Below, in pieces: positions 44,981-52,966 of a DNA stretch of 64,000 nt (its first letter is position 1; each line of letters starts with the position of its first letter). The stretch is taken from IMG/VR virus record IMGVR_UViG_3300010885_037407, positions 1 through 64,000 of that record; one strand, written 5' to 3'. The notes beneath the pieces are model-generated. The model was not told where the DNA came from. It did not search any database and was given only the letters and a program-made list of their open reading frames with translations. The stretch comes from a virus. The position numbers and the translations under genes are program-made.

Positions 44981-45463
44981 TTATCCTCGATATGAATTGC
45001 ATATCTGATATGACGCTGCATTTCTTTCATGCTCATACACTTCTACTTTTACTGCTGATACTCTGCCTTCAGTCTCTTCTTTAAGAAAATTATTAATTTT
45101 ATTGAAAAGATACTCTGCAAATCTTTCACAGCCTGTTTCTGGAATTATTCTTAATTGAATAATACCTTCCGTGTTCATTTGCTTAAATAAAGGCAAATAA
45201 GGATCGTCTTCTGCTATGACAGTAGTATGATCTAATAAATTTTCAAAAAACTCTTTAGGAGTAAATCCGTCAATTTTATTGGTAGCTCTTTTCATTCCGC
45301 CAAAGTCCCATACCCAGTTTCTTTCATCTAGTTCACCTTCAAACCATACTCTAAAAGATATAGCATATCCGTGAAGAAACTTACAATGCGTGCCATCTGC
45401 TTTCCATTGACGAAAACAAGTAGAGTAGCCGTCAAATAACTTTGTTGATTGAAATTTTTTCAT
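44981..45463 (-). CDS. queD: 6-carboxy-tetrahydropterin synthase (QueD), altered metal ligands
   Basis: Converts dihydroneopterin triphosphate to 6-carboxy-5,6,7,8-tetrahydropterin. GTHCKFLHGYAISF at 24-37 holds the catalytic Cys27 and the His31 ligand; the C-terminal VYEHERNAASY is the E-x2-based end. Compared with the standard HX10+HGH zinc site, His16 appears as Cys16 (YSTCF) and the last His of HGH as Tyr33. A phage-type variant of the metal site is likely. The promoter is four bases from the ATG. Confidence 0.8.
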   Translation of the reverse strand: MKKFQSTKLFDGYSTCFRQWKADGTHCKFLHGYAISFRVWFEGELDERNWVWDFGGMKRATNKIDGFTPKEFFENLLDHTTVIAEDDPYLPLFKQMNTEGIIQLRIIPETGCERFAEYLFNKINNFLKEETEGRVSAVKVEVYEHERNAASYQICNSYRG

Positions 45464-45467
45464 ATTG

Positions 45468-45499
45468 TAAATATAAGAATTCCTTTTGAATTAAACAAG
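45468..45499 (-). promoter_or_regulatory. Promoter of the queD-folE unit, likely leaderless transcript
   Basis: Minus strand: CTTG, 20 bases (core TTCAAAAGGAATT, G at position 13), TATATTTA, ending four bases before the queD ATG at 45463. It overlaps the last codons of the gene at 45491. Confidence 0.6.
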
Positions 45500-45817
45500 G
45501 ATATTTAATTTACGAAGTGTATTAATTGCAATCTTCTCACCTAAAGACAAGAATTCTTCTTGTTTGTTAGCTGACAAAGCAATGTCAATTAATTGTTGAA
45601 CCCAGGCCTTTTGTTCAGGAGTAACTTTTTTATCGGTTAAGTAATCGCCAAGTTTGTCTAATTGAAGGAAGTTTTCTAAAACATGTTTTGGTTCTGGAGT
45701 TACTACATCCACAAATGATCCAAGGTTGTTGTTTTTAGGTTGTCTAGGTACTCTGGTAGTTTTAGTCTCTAATTTCGTAACTCCAGGAACACCTTTTTTT
45801 ATTACTGCTGTTGCCAT
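45491..45817 (-). CDS. Hypothetical protein (108 aa)
   Basis: A basic, probably disordered N-terminal third (KLETKTTRVPRQPKNNN) precedes a helical domain (NFLQLDKLGDYLTDKKVTPE, WVQQLIDIALSANKQEEFL). No motif. Its own promoter-class site lies 25 bases upstream, making it a short transcription unit of its own. Confidence 0.55.
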   Translation of the reverse strand: MATAVIKKGVPGVTKLETKTTRVPRQPKNNNLGSFVDVVTPEPKHVLENFLQLDKLGDYLTDKKVTPEQKAWVQQLIDIALSANKQEEFLSLGEKIAINTLRKLNILV

Positions 45818-45842
45818 AACTGATTTAATTTTTATTTGTATA

Positions 45843-45874
45843 TAAATATAGTAATTTCTTTTGATATTACCAAA
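45843..45874 (-). promoter_or_regulatory. Promoter of the phage-specific Bacteroidota-type class
   Basis: Minus strand: TTTG, 20 bases (core TATCAAAAGAAATT, G at position 13), TATATTTA. One of the best matches of the set; before the start at 45817. Confidence 0.65.
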
Positions 45875-45897
45875 TTTTATTTTTGATCGAATAGTTG

Positions 45898-45921
45898 AAT
45901 ACTCCCATGGAAGGGAGTATT
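45898..45921. terminator. Stem-loop terminator candidate
   Basis: AATACTCCC / GGGAGTATT stem of nine pairs with a six-base loop at 45907-45912. It follows the stop at 45927 and precedes the promoter at 45843-45874, as expected for the end of a unit. The T-rich run lies on the plus-strand side (45921-45940), so by the usual rule it would work best for plus-strand transcripts; on the minus strand it follows an A-rich tract. Confidence 0.5.
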
Positions 45922-45926
45922 TTATT

Positions 45927-47225
45927 TTATTTATTTTGATCTTGTATGTATTCTTTGTCTTTGTATCTGTCTACTAAACCAAATCTATATCCGTCTTGTG
46001 ATGATTCTATAGTTGCAAATTCACTCATATCACTTGATACATGAGTAATACCTTTAAAGAAATAAATCAATCCAGCTTTGTCACCAAAAAATGCTGCTTT
46101 TATTTCTTTCAATCCTGATGTGAAATTTTTCGGGTCTTTTACGAATGGATGATTAAATAAATCAGCTAATACAATTTTACCTTCTTTGGATTCGTCTGTT
46201 ACTGCAGAACCTACTTTGATATTAACATCTTGATTTTTTCCTGCTGCTGAAGCTAATGTTTTAGCATCTTCAGGTGTTATCCAATATTGAGAATCAATTG
46301 ATGAACCTTTTATAGAAATTCTAGAAGTAGTAACGTCTTTATTCAAAGAAGTACTTCCTACTTTATCATGAAATTGTAATATTGCTTTGTATGCTTGATC
46401 AAGCATTCCCATAGGTACATCTCCTGGAGTTATAGTAATTAAATCACCCGATGCTTTTTTTGTACTGACACTATCTATTATATCTACAATTATTTTCATA
46501 GCAGACGTTGATCCAAGTGACATTACATTTGCTCTAATATCCGGAGATTGTAACTCTTCAATCAATGTATAAAATTCCATTAATTGTTTAGTAAAATTAA
46601 ATCTAGATACTTTTCCTTCTGCTCCTGGACGAATATTACCAGCTTTTATTTTACCTGATTTGGAATCTAAAATATCTAATGATTTAACTTCATAATGTTC
46701 AGACCCTACACCAATATCAAATGATTCTGTTGAACCTTGAACTACTGCATCTTTGACAAAAAATGATATAAATAATTCACCTTTTCCAATTGCTTGGCCT
46801 ACAAAAGTATCCCATAATTTTTGATATGGCTTATAATCTTTTTTATTTAATTCAGCAACTGTTGCTAAAGATTTAAATGCATCTGAAAATAATACAATTT
46901 CTTGTTTAGACAAAGTACTCATTGTACCTTTAAACGAAATTAATAAATTACTTGGCATTGTACTAATAAAATCTTCAAATTCTATTTTTTTACTAGAATC
47001 TAAATTAGTATAGAATTTAGCTAATGCAGGATATTGTTTTGTGAAATCTGAATTTGTGTCAGTTATTTCATCATCTGCTTCTGCTAAAACTGTAAATGGA
47101 TTAGGCAAATTCATTTCTTTTAATACTTGTTTAAGTACCGCTAAATCTTTAGCTGTTTTTAAATCTGGATATCCTTTCTCACAGCGCCAGCTCCATTCTA
47201 AAAGTATTTTATCAATATCAACCAT
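45927..47225 (-). CDS. Hypothetical phage protein (432 aa)
   Basis: Begins MVDIDKILLEWSWRCEKGYP, a start I associate with hypothetical proteins of large aquatic phages. The middle contains SFDIGVGSEHYEVKSLDILD and GKIKAGNIRPGAEGKV, whose E-V-K resembles a PD-(D/E)XK nuclease core (E/D-x-K), so a nuclease is possible but unproven. It ends a unit, before the stem-loop at 45898. Confidence 0.55.
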   Translation of the reverse strand: MVDIDKILLEWSWRCEKGYPDLKTAKDLAVLKQVLKEMNLPNPFTVLAEADDEITDTNSDFTKQYPALAKFYTNLDSSKKIEFEDFISTMPSNLLISFKGTMSTLSKQEIVLFSDAFKSLATVAELNKKDYKPYQKLWDTFVGQAIGKGELFISFFVKDAVVQGSTESFDIGVGSEHYEVKSLDILDSKSGKIKAGNIRPGAEGKVSRFNFTKQLMEFYTLIEELQSPDIRANVMSLGSTSAMKIIVDIIDSVSTKKASGDLITITPGDVPMGMLDQAYKAILQFHDKVGSTSLNKDVTTSRISIKGSSIDSQYWITPEDAKTLASAAGKNQDVNIKVGSAVTDESKEGKIVLADLFNHPFVKDPKNFTSGLKEIKAAFFGDKAGLIYFFKGITHVSSDMSEFATIESSQDGYRFGLVDRYKDKEYIQDQNK

Positions 47226-47258
47226 TATGTTTTCGTTTTAAATAAATATCAATTTTTA

Positions 47259-47792
47259 TTAGTTTCCTGTTGACCCATAACCTCCAGTTCCTCTTTGAGA
47301 ATCTTCAAGGTCTTCAACTTCTTCAAATGTAATTTGTGGATAAGGTATGATAACTAATTGCCCTACTCTGTCTCCAATCTCGTAAGACGATTCATTAGCA
47401 ATCCAAATAGCATTTTCTACAGGGCCTGTTAGTAAAGGAAGCCCTTTTCTTTCTCTGTCTTCTTGAAGTGTTTTTAAGATTTCAGGTTCCATTGTTTTAC
47501 CTTTCATTCCTAAATCTTTAAATCGAAATTTAATTTCTCCTCGATAACCAGAATCTACTACACCTACATGATTTGCTAAAATCAATGTGGTTTTGGAAAC
47601 TGAACTTCTAGGAAATAAAAGTCCAACATAACCTTCTGGAATTTCAACTGCTAAACCAGTTCCATATTCAATGAACAACCCTGATTGATCAATTTGGCAA
47701 CTTACTGCTGTCAAATCTAATCCTGCATCACCATTGGTTGCATAGGTTGGAATTACAGCTGCATTGTCTAATTTTTTAATTTTTACTTTCAT
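47259..47792 (-). CDS. dut: dUTP diphosphatase
   Basis: Hydrolyses dUTP to dUMP, keeping uracil out of DNA and feeding dTMP synthesis. All five motifs are visible: GDAGLDLTA (I), PRSSVSKTTLILANHVGVV (II/III with the catalytic Asp in VVDSGYRGE), VGQLVIIPY (IV) and RGTGGYGSTG (V, C-terminal). Start taken at ATG 47792; an in-frame TTG at 47801 is less likely. It overlaps the thioredoxin gene. Confidence 0.9.
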   Translation of the reverse strand: MKVKIKKLDNAAVIPTYATNGDAGLDLTAVSCQIDQSGLFIEYGTGLAVEIPEGYVGLLFPRSSVSKTTLILANHVGVVDSGYRGEIKFRFKDLGMKGKTMEPEILKTLQEDRERKGLPLLTGPVENAIWIANESSYEIGDRVGQLVIIPYPQITFEEVEDLEDSQRGTGGYGSTGN

Positions 47793-48045
47793 ACTTCGCA
47801 ACTATTTCTTCTAATTTAATTAAGGATATTACTCCCACTACTTTTTCTACTACTTCTCCATCTTGCTCAAATATAAATGTTGGAATGTTTCTAACAGCAT
47901 ATTTTGCTAATAGTTCTTGATTCTCATCTGCATTTACAATTTCTGATGTTATTTTGTCACCTTGAGACTCAACGAATTTGTTGAAAATAGGTTTCATCAT
48001 TTTACAAGGCCCGCACCATGGTGCTGATACATAAATTATATTCAT
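47776..48045 (-). CDS. Thioredoxin
   Basis: Short thioredoxin (89 aa) with the active site WCGPCKMMKP at residues 10-19 and the cis-Pro in RNIPTFIF near 55. Its natural partner is the ribonucleotide reductase coded just upstream, whose C-terminal CxxC it would reduce. The start lies four bases after the upstream stop. Confidence 0.9.
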   Translation of the reverse strand: MNIIYVSAPWCGPCKMMKPIFNKFVESQGDKITSEIVNADENQELLAKYAVRNIPTFIFEQDGEVVEKVVGVISLIKLEEIVAKYESKN

Positions 48046-48049
48046 AACT

Positions 48050-48853
48050 TTAATATTTGCTAACTTCTTTAGCGTTTATAATTTCCAACGGTTTAACTAT
48101 TATTTCATTCCATAAATAAGTGGAATGGTCTGTGTCACTGCATAATGTAGCATTTGAGCATAAATTAGGTTCTTCTCCTTCTGGAAATCCTAATCTATAC
48201 ATATTTGCTGCTTTGTTACCTTTGTCAGTAACAATTGATTTTACATCAGATTTAAAAGCAGCTACTAATTTACCTTTGAGTTTAATTAGCACATTTGACT
48301 CTGGTCTAAAGAATTTTTTGTATTGTTTTGTAAAAGTAGATATTGCATAAATACCTCCATTGTCTATAGAGTCTTGCAAATTAGTAACGCCTTGCTCAGA
48401 CGTCCAATGCAATACTGTGACTGTATTATCTATGCTTCCATACACTTCTTTAGTAAATGTTTCATCTAATAATACAAATGGTTCTAAATCTCCCCGCGAA
48501 TAAAAATATGCTATTTTAATTGAATCAATATATGATTCTCCATGCTCATCAATGAAAAATGATTTAAACTCATCTCGCAATTGCCATGCTCTAGAATTCA
48601 CAAAATCTTCAATGAAATCTAATATATTCTTTTGAGTTAATAAATCATATCTTTGAGTTTCAACATAAAGTTGAAATTTGAAACAATCATTAATCAACTG
48701 CACTAATTCGTGATCATTGTCTATCACCCCACCTCTGGTATCAATACCTCGTTTTTCTAATTCAAGGAATTGTTTTGCTATTGCCTCCCATTCTGAAATG
48801 GTATGAAATGCTGATTCGGGGTGGACGTATCCTCTTACAGGGAAATTTTCCAT
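48050..48853 (-). CDS. Hypothetical protein, possible ADP-ribosyltransferase-like fold
   Basis: 267 residues. VLHWTS at 147-152, AISTF at 170-174 and WNEI at 249-252 together recall the H/R...S-T...E pattern of ADP-ribosyltransferase-fold enzymes, in the correct order. The stretch VLIKLKGKLVAAFKSDVKSI between them is beta-rich. The N-terminal 130 residues are helical. The assignment is speculative; no homologue can be searched here. Confidence 0.45.
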   Translation of the reverse strand: MENFPVRGYVHPESAFHTISEWEAIAKQFLELEKRGIDTRGGVIDNDHELVQLINDCFKFQLYVETQRYDLLTQKNILDFIEDFVNSRAWQLRDEFKSFFIDEHGESYIDSIKIAYFYSRGDLEPFVLLDETFTKEVYGSIDNTVTVLHWTSEQGVTNLQDSIDNGGIYAISTFTKQYKKFFRPESNVLIKLKGKLVAAFKSDVKSIVTDKGNKAANMYRLGFPEGEEPNLCSNATLCSDTDHSTYLWNEIIVKPLEIINAKEVSKY

Positions 48854-48889
48854 TTACTTTTCTTTTATATAAATATACAAAACAAAATC

Positions 48890-50515
48890 TTATCCTTCAC
48901 AGCTAACACACTCTAAAATATTTCTAGAAAATGATTGTGCTGAACTTTGGCTGAATTGATAATATAGTGTCTTAATGCCTTCTTCATGAGCATATAAATA
49001 TAACTGATTGATATCTTTTGCAGGAACACTTGGATGAATCATCAAATTTAAAGATTGAGATTGATCTATGAATTGCTGTCTTTGAGCTGCTTGTAATATA
49101 ATTTCTTTAGGAGATATTTCAATAAATGATTTGAAAACTTCTTTAGTTGGAAAATCTAAATGTTGCACAGATCCATCCTTTTTCAAAATGTCTTCCCATA
49201 CTTCTGGAGTATTCAATCCATACTTTTCAAGCTCTTGAATCAAATAAGGGTTTTTATAAATGGTTTTTGATTTAGCCAAATCCTTAATAAAGTAATTTGA
49301 TTTGATTGGCTCAATACCCATTGACACTTGACCTAAAATAAATGAACTTGATTTTGTAGGTGCTATTGCTACCAATGTAGTATTAGCATATCCATCTCTT
49401 AAAGATATATAACCTCTTCCATCATACAAACATTTTGATGCAGCCTCGCTTTTTTCTTTAATCGTTTTGAATATTTCATAATTCAAAGCTTTTGCTTGAA
49501 GCGATTCAAACGGAATTAGTTTTGATTGAAACAGTGAGTGATATCCTAAAACACCTAAACCTATTGCTCTATGCTGTTCGGCAAATCTATGTGCTCTAGA
49601 CATACCAGGCATCTTATAAGATTTATTAATGAACTCATCTATTACTGCATTTAAGAACTGTGTATATACTTCAATAGCATCAGTCTTTTTAAGTTCATCC
49701 CAATGTAATAAATTAATTGAACCTAAACAACATACAAATGAATTAAATGAATCTGTAGGTAATTGAATTTCGCTGCATAAATTAGATGCTGTAATGTCCA
49801 ATCCTAACTCTTTATATGGAGTATTTTTATTTGAATTGTCTTTGAACATTATATATGGAAATCCAAATTCATTTCGCTTTTGAATTATCTTTGCCCATAT
49901 TTTTCTTTTATCCGAATCCCCAGCTTTCATTTCTTCTAACCAAGCATCAGTTACTGTAATGCCATATTGCAAATTTTGAATAGGATTTCCTTCAGTGCCA
50001 ATATCTAAAAATTCTAGAATGTCGCCATGCTCTACAGGTAGCCATACTGCACAGGCTCCTCTTCTTGCCTCTGATTGTTTACATACATCTACTGTTGTAT
50101 CATATAATCTAGCATAATGCACAGGTCCGTCTGCGGTACCTCCCGTTGATATCTTTGCACCTCGTTCTCTAATGTTACCTAAATAAGCAGAAGTGCCTCC
50201 TCCATATTTAGACATCATTCCAATTTCACGACTTGCATTTAAAATACTGTTTAAAGTGTCATCTACATTTGACCCATAGCAGCTTATAGGTAACCCTTTG
50301 TCTTTTCCAAAATTTATCCAAACGGGAGTAGATAAACTATAAAATCCACGCGCCATATAATCTTCAAACTTCAAAGCAAAACCTTCAATTTTAAGATACT
50401 TTTCTGCTTTGTTAGCAATGTCTTTTATTCGTTGTTCTGGGGACTCTGTAATGTAACCTCTTGAAAGAAATGTTCGGCTATTTTCATTTAGCCAATCATA
50501 TTTTTTATATTCCAT
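48890..50515 (-). CDS. nrdA: Ribonucleotide reductase class I large subunit
   Basis: Reduces NDPs to dNDPs with NrdB. The catalytic core is visible: PISCYGSNVDD, MMSKYGGGTSAYLGNIRERG (specificity/substrate loop), SNLCSEIQLP (active-site Cys), GLGVLGYHSLFQSK, and the C-terminal CVSCEG, where the final Cys pair accepts electrons from thioredoxin. At 541 aa it lacks the N-terminal ATP-cone found in full-length NrdA (about 750 aa), so allosteric shut-off by dATP is probably lost, as usual for phage enzymes. Confidence 0.9.
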   Translation of the reverse strand: MEYKKYDWLNENSRTFLSRGYITESPEQRIKDIANKAEKYLKIEGFALKFEDYMARGFYSLSTPVWINFGKDKGLPISCYGSNVDDTLNSILNASREIGMMSKYGGGTSAYLGNIRERGAKISTGGTADGPVHYARLYDTTVDVCKQSEARRGACAVWLPVEHGDILEFLDIGTEGNPIQNLQYGITVTDAWLEEMKAGDSDKRKIWAKIIQKRNEFGFPYIMFKDNSNKNTPYKELGLDITASNLCSEIQLPTDSFNSFVCCLGSINLLHWDELKKTDAIEVYTQFLNAVIDEFINKSYKMPGMSRAHRFAEQHRAIGLGVLGYHSLFQSKLIPFESLQAKALNYEIFKTIKEKSEAASKCLYDGRGYISLRDGYANTTLVAIAPTKSSSFILGQVSMGIEPIKSNYFIKDLAKSKTIYKNPYLIQELEKYGLNTPEVWEDILKKDGSVQHLDFPTKEVFKSFIEISPKEIILQAAQRQQFIDQSQSLNLMIHPSVPAKDINQLYLYAHEEGIKTLYYQFSQSSAQSFSRNILECVSCEG

Positions 50516-50519
50516 ATTT

Positions 50520-51500
50520 TTAAAATAAATCGTCTTCTGTTATACTTTGGCTTTTTTTGTTGTAATCTATTGATTTTTTGTAAAAGAAATCTCCTTCTTT
50601 TGTAGAAGTAATTTCTACATCAAACCATAATGTTTTTTCAATCTCTTCAAAATCTACTTCAAAAATAGGTTTCATATCTATTTTTTGAAGTGAATTATTA
50701 AATCTGTTTTTAATAAAGTTTTTAATTGTATCTTTTGATAAAAACTCTAATTCGCCTTTTTCAAAAATCCAATCCAAGATTTTTACTTCTGCCTTATAAG
50801 CTTTTTTACATGCTGAATCAATTAATGTTTCAAATTCTTCATCAAACCATTCAGGATTTTCTTTTTTGATAATATTGATAATTTCAGCTCCGAAATTACC
50901 ATGAATTTCTTCTTCTTTAGATGTAGCTTCAACTACATTGGAAATTCCTTTAAATAAATTTCTTTCTTTATTGAAAGACATCATTGTTAAGAATTGACTG
51001 AATAGACTTACATGCTCTATAAATAAAGAAAATAACAATACTGATTTAGTGTACATTTTATTGTCTTTGCTTCTAGTACCATCTAAGTATTTAGTTAAAT
51101 AAGCTATTCTGTCTTTGATTGCTGGAATCTCTACTACATGTTGAAATTCTTCTTCTAATCCTAAAATTCTTAATAATTGAGCGTAAGCATCTTTATGCCT
51201 TACTTCAGATTCTGCAAATGTCATTCCTACATCTCCAATTTCTGTTATAGGCATTCTTTTGTAAAGATCTGCCCAAAATGTTTTTACGTTAACTTCAATT
51301 TGTGCTATTGCCAACATTGAACGTTTGATGACTTCTCTTTCGTCAGCTGTTATTTTTGTTTTGAAATCGTCAATATCAGTTGTGAAATTGAATTCAGTAT
51401 GAATCCAATATGAGTGACGAATAGCATCTTTATATGCTAACAAAGAAGGATACTCATAGGGTAAGATATTGACCCTAGGTATAAAAATGTTGTTGTTCAT
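50520..51500 (-). CDS. nrdB: Ribonucleotide reductase class I small subunit
   Basis: Carries the di-iron ligands: AIAQIEVNVKTF, FAESEVRHKDAY (E-x2-H plus the following Tyr, probably the radical site), EHVSLFSQFL, and KEEEIHGNFGAEI (E-x2-H). The tail (NKKSQSITEDDLF) ends in the hydrophobic peptide that docks on NrdA. Four bases separate it from nrdA. A 60-base leader upstream holds a GC-rich patch near 51517-51534. Confidence 0.9.
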   Translation of the reverse strand: MNNNIFIPRVNILPYEYPSLLAYKDAIRHSYWIHTEFNFTTDIDDFKTKITADEREVIKRSMLAIAQIEVNVKTFWADLYKRMPITEIGDVGMTFAESEVRHKDAYAQLLRILGLEEEFQHVVEIPAIKDRIAYLTKYLDGTRSKDNKMYTKSVLLFSLFIEHVSLFSQFLTMMSFNKERNLFKGISNVVEATSKEEEIHGNFGAEIINIIKKENPEWFDEEFETLIDSACKKAYKAEVKILDWIFEKGELEFLSKDTIKNFIKNRFNNSLQKIDMKPIFEVDFEEIEKTLWFDVEITSTKEGDFFYKKSIDYNKKSQSITEDDLF

Positions 51501-51560
51501 GTTGTGTGATTAGATTGGTTCGGTCCCTCCCTGGTATTATAATTATCAAATATTTTACTA

Positions 51561-52919
51561 TTATCCTAAATCATTTGACACTTCTTTGTATTTTTGTAAT
51601 AAACTTTTTCTTAATAATTCCTCTCCAGTTTGCATTTGTTTATTAGTATCTTTACCTTGAACAGAGGTCTCTTCATATATATGAATTTGCCCATTGCTCA
51701 TATTCATTTTCGACGGAAATGTAATTCCGTCAGGACCAAATCGATTTTTAATAATATGAAATCTACCTGTACCTGCTATTTTATCAGTTACCTTTCTTGA
51801 TAATGAAAGCACAAAATCTGCAATCATTACTTTGGAATAAGACTCTGATATCTTTCCTGCTTCAATAACATCATCTTCTAATGCACTTCTATTTGCTTGA
51901 GATGCTGTAAATAATGGAACTTCATACTCTCCTGCTACCCCACGTAAATCTTCATAAATAGATTCTAATTCATGACGCATTTCTTTTCTAGCTACTGCAC
52001 CTCTTAATAAATCTGCATAATCGACAATTAATAAATCTGGTTTTTTGCCAATTAAAATCATTTTTTCAATGTGAGCTCTAATGGTTGAGCATGAAGCTGT
52101 TTTGGTAGGATAGTATTTAATTACTAAATTACCTTTTAATTTTTCAACTGCAGCAGTAACTTCATCAATATTGTATTTTAAGTTTTGTGCTGCGATACCT
52201 GTTAGCACAGCATCATATCGCTGACCCACATAAGCATCATTTAACTCCAATGTATAATGTACTACATTTAATCCTGCTTTAATTGCATGAGCTCCTATGT
52301 TAATAAGACCCCATGATTTACCAATACCTGCTGGAGCTACGAATACAACTAATTCTCCTTTACCAAATCCTCCGTCTGCTAAATCATTAATAACAGGCCA
52401 TGGAGTAGGTATACATGCTCTTACATTATCCATATACCTTTCAGCAACAGATTCATTATATTCATGTCCTACTTCTTTATCAGCTCCTGCTTTCATTGCA
52501 GTATCAATAGCAGATTTAATTTCATCATATTGACCTTTTCGAAGAAGTTCAACTGAATCTAAAATTGCTCTTTTAATACATTGGTTCCTGCAGAAGTCGA
52601 CTGTTTCTAACTTAACAAATTCTAAATCATTGGATTCTAAATATCGATATGAATCTTTTAAAGTTTCAATAATAGATGTTTTGAGTACATCTCTATCAAC
52701 GTCATTCATTTTAATTTTAAATACATCTAGAGTTGGTGCACAAGCATACTCACTGAAATATTTAACTATAGTCTCTACAATCCATTGGTTGGCTTCTGAT
52801 TCAAAAAAGTCTGGCAATAAGATGTCAGCTACTTGTTGTAAAAATGCTTTGTCTGTTAACAAAGATGATACAATCTTAACTTGAAACCCGTGACCAAAAT
52901 TACTTAACTTATCAGACAT
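51561..52919 (-). CDS. Replicative DNA helicase (DnaB/T4 gp41-like)
   Basis: An N-terminal helical domain is followed by a RecA-like ATPase: Walker A APAGIGKSWG at 195-204 with Lys201, Walker B LLIVDYADLL near 299, and the TASQANRSAL motif near 340 (H3-type motor motif). It unwinds DNA ahead of the polymerase. No separate primase is seen in this window. Promoter-class site 15 bases upstream. Confidence 0.9.
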   Translation of the reverse strand: MSDKLSNFGHGFQVKIVSSLLTDKAFLQQVADILLPDFFESEANQWIVETIVKYFSEYACAPTLDVFKIKMNDVDRDVLKTSIIETLKDSYRYLESNDLEFVKLETVDFCRNQCIKRAILDSVELLRKGQYDEIKSAIDTAMKAGADKEVGHEYNESVAERYMDNVRACIPTPWPVINDLADGGFGKGELVVFVAPAGIGKSWGLINIGAHAIKAGLNVVHYTLELNDAYVGQRYDAVLTGIAAQNLKYNIDEVTAAVEKLKGNLVIKYYPTKTASCSTIRAHIEKMILIGKKPDLLIVDYADLLRGAVARKEMRHELESIYEDLRGVAGEYEVPLFTASQANRSALEDDVIEAGKISESYSKVMIADFVLSLSRKVTDKIAGTGRFHIIKNRFGPDGITFPSKMNMSNGQIHIYEETSVQGKDTNKQMQTGEELLRKSLLQKYKEVSNDLG

Positions 52920-52934
52920 ATTTTTTTATTTACC

Positions 52935-52966
52935 TAAATATATTATATTCATTTGTAACTAACAAT
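52935..52966 (-). promoter_or_regulatory. Promoter of the helicase-nrdBA unit
   Basis: Minus strand: ATTG, 20 bases (core TACAAATGAATA, G at position 13), TATATTTA. It touches the stop of the exonuclease gene. Confidence 0.55.

Noticed and set aside
45841-45850. TATAAATA on the plus strand, the T4 late promoter sequence
   Set aside because: It reads toward no gene, and the same site on the minus strand fits the TTTG-N20-TATnTTTA class in the right orientation.
51517-51534. GGTTCGGTCC on the plus strand resembling a tRNA T-arm
   Set aside because: The loop lacks the conserved A and no acceptor, D-arm or anticodon arm can be paired around it.
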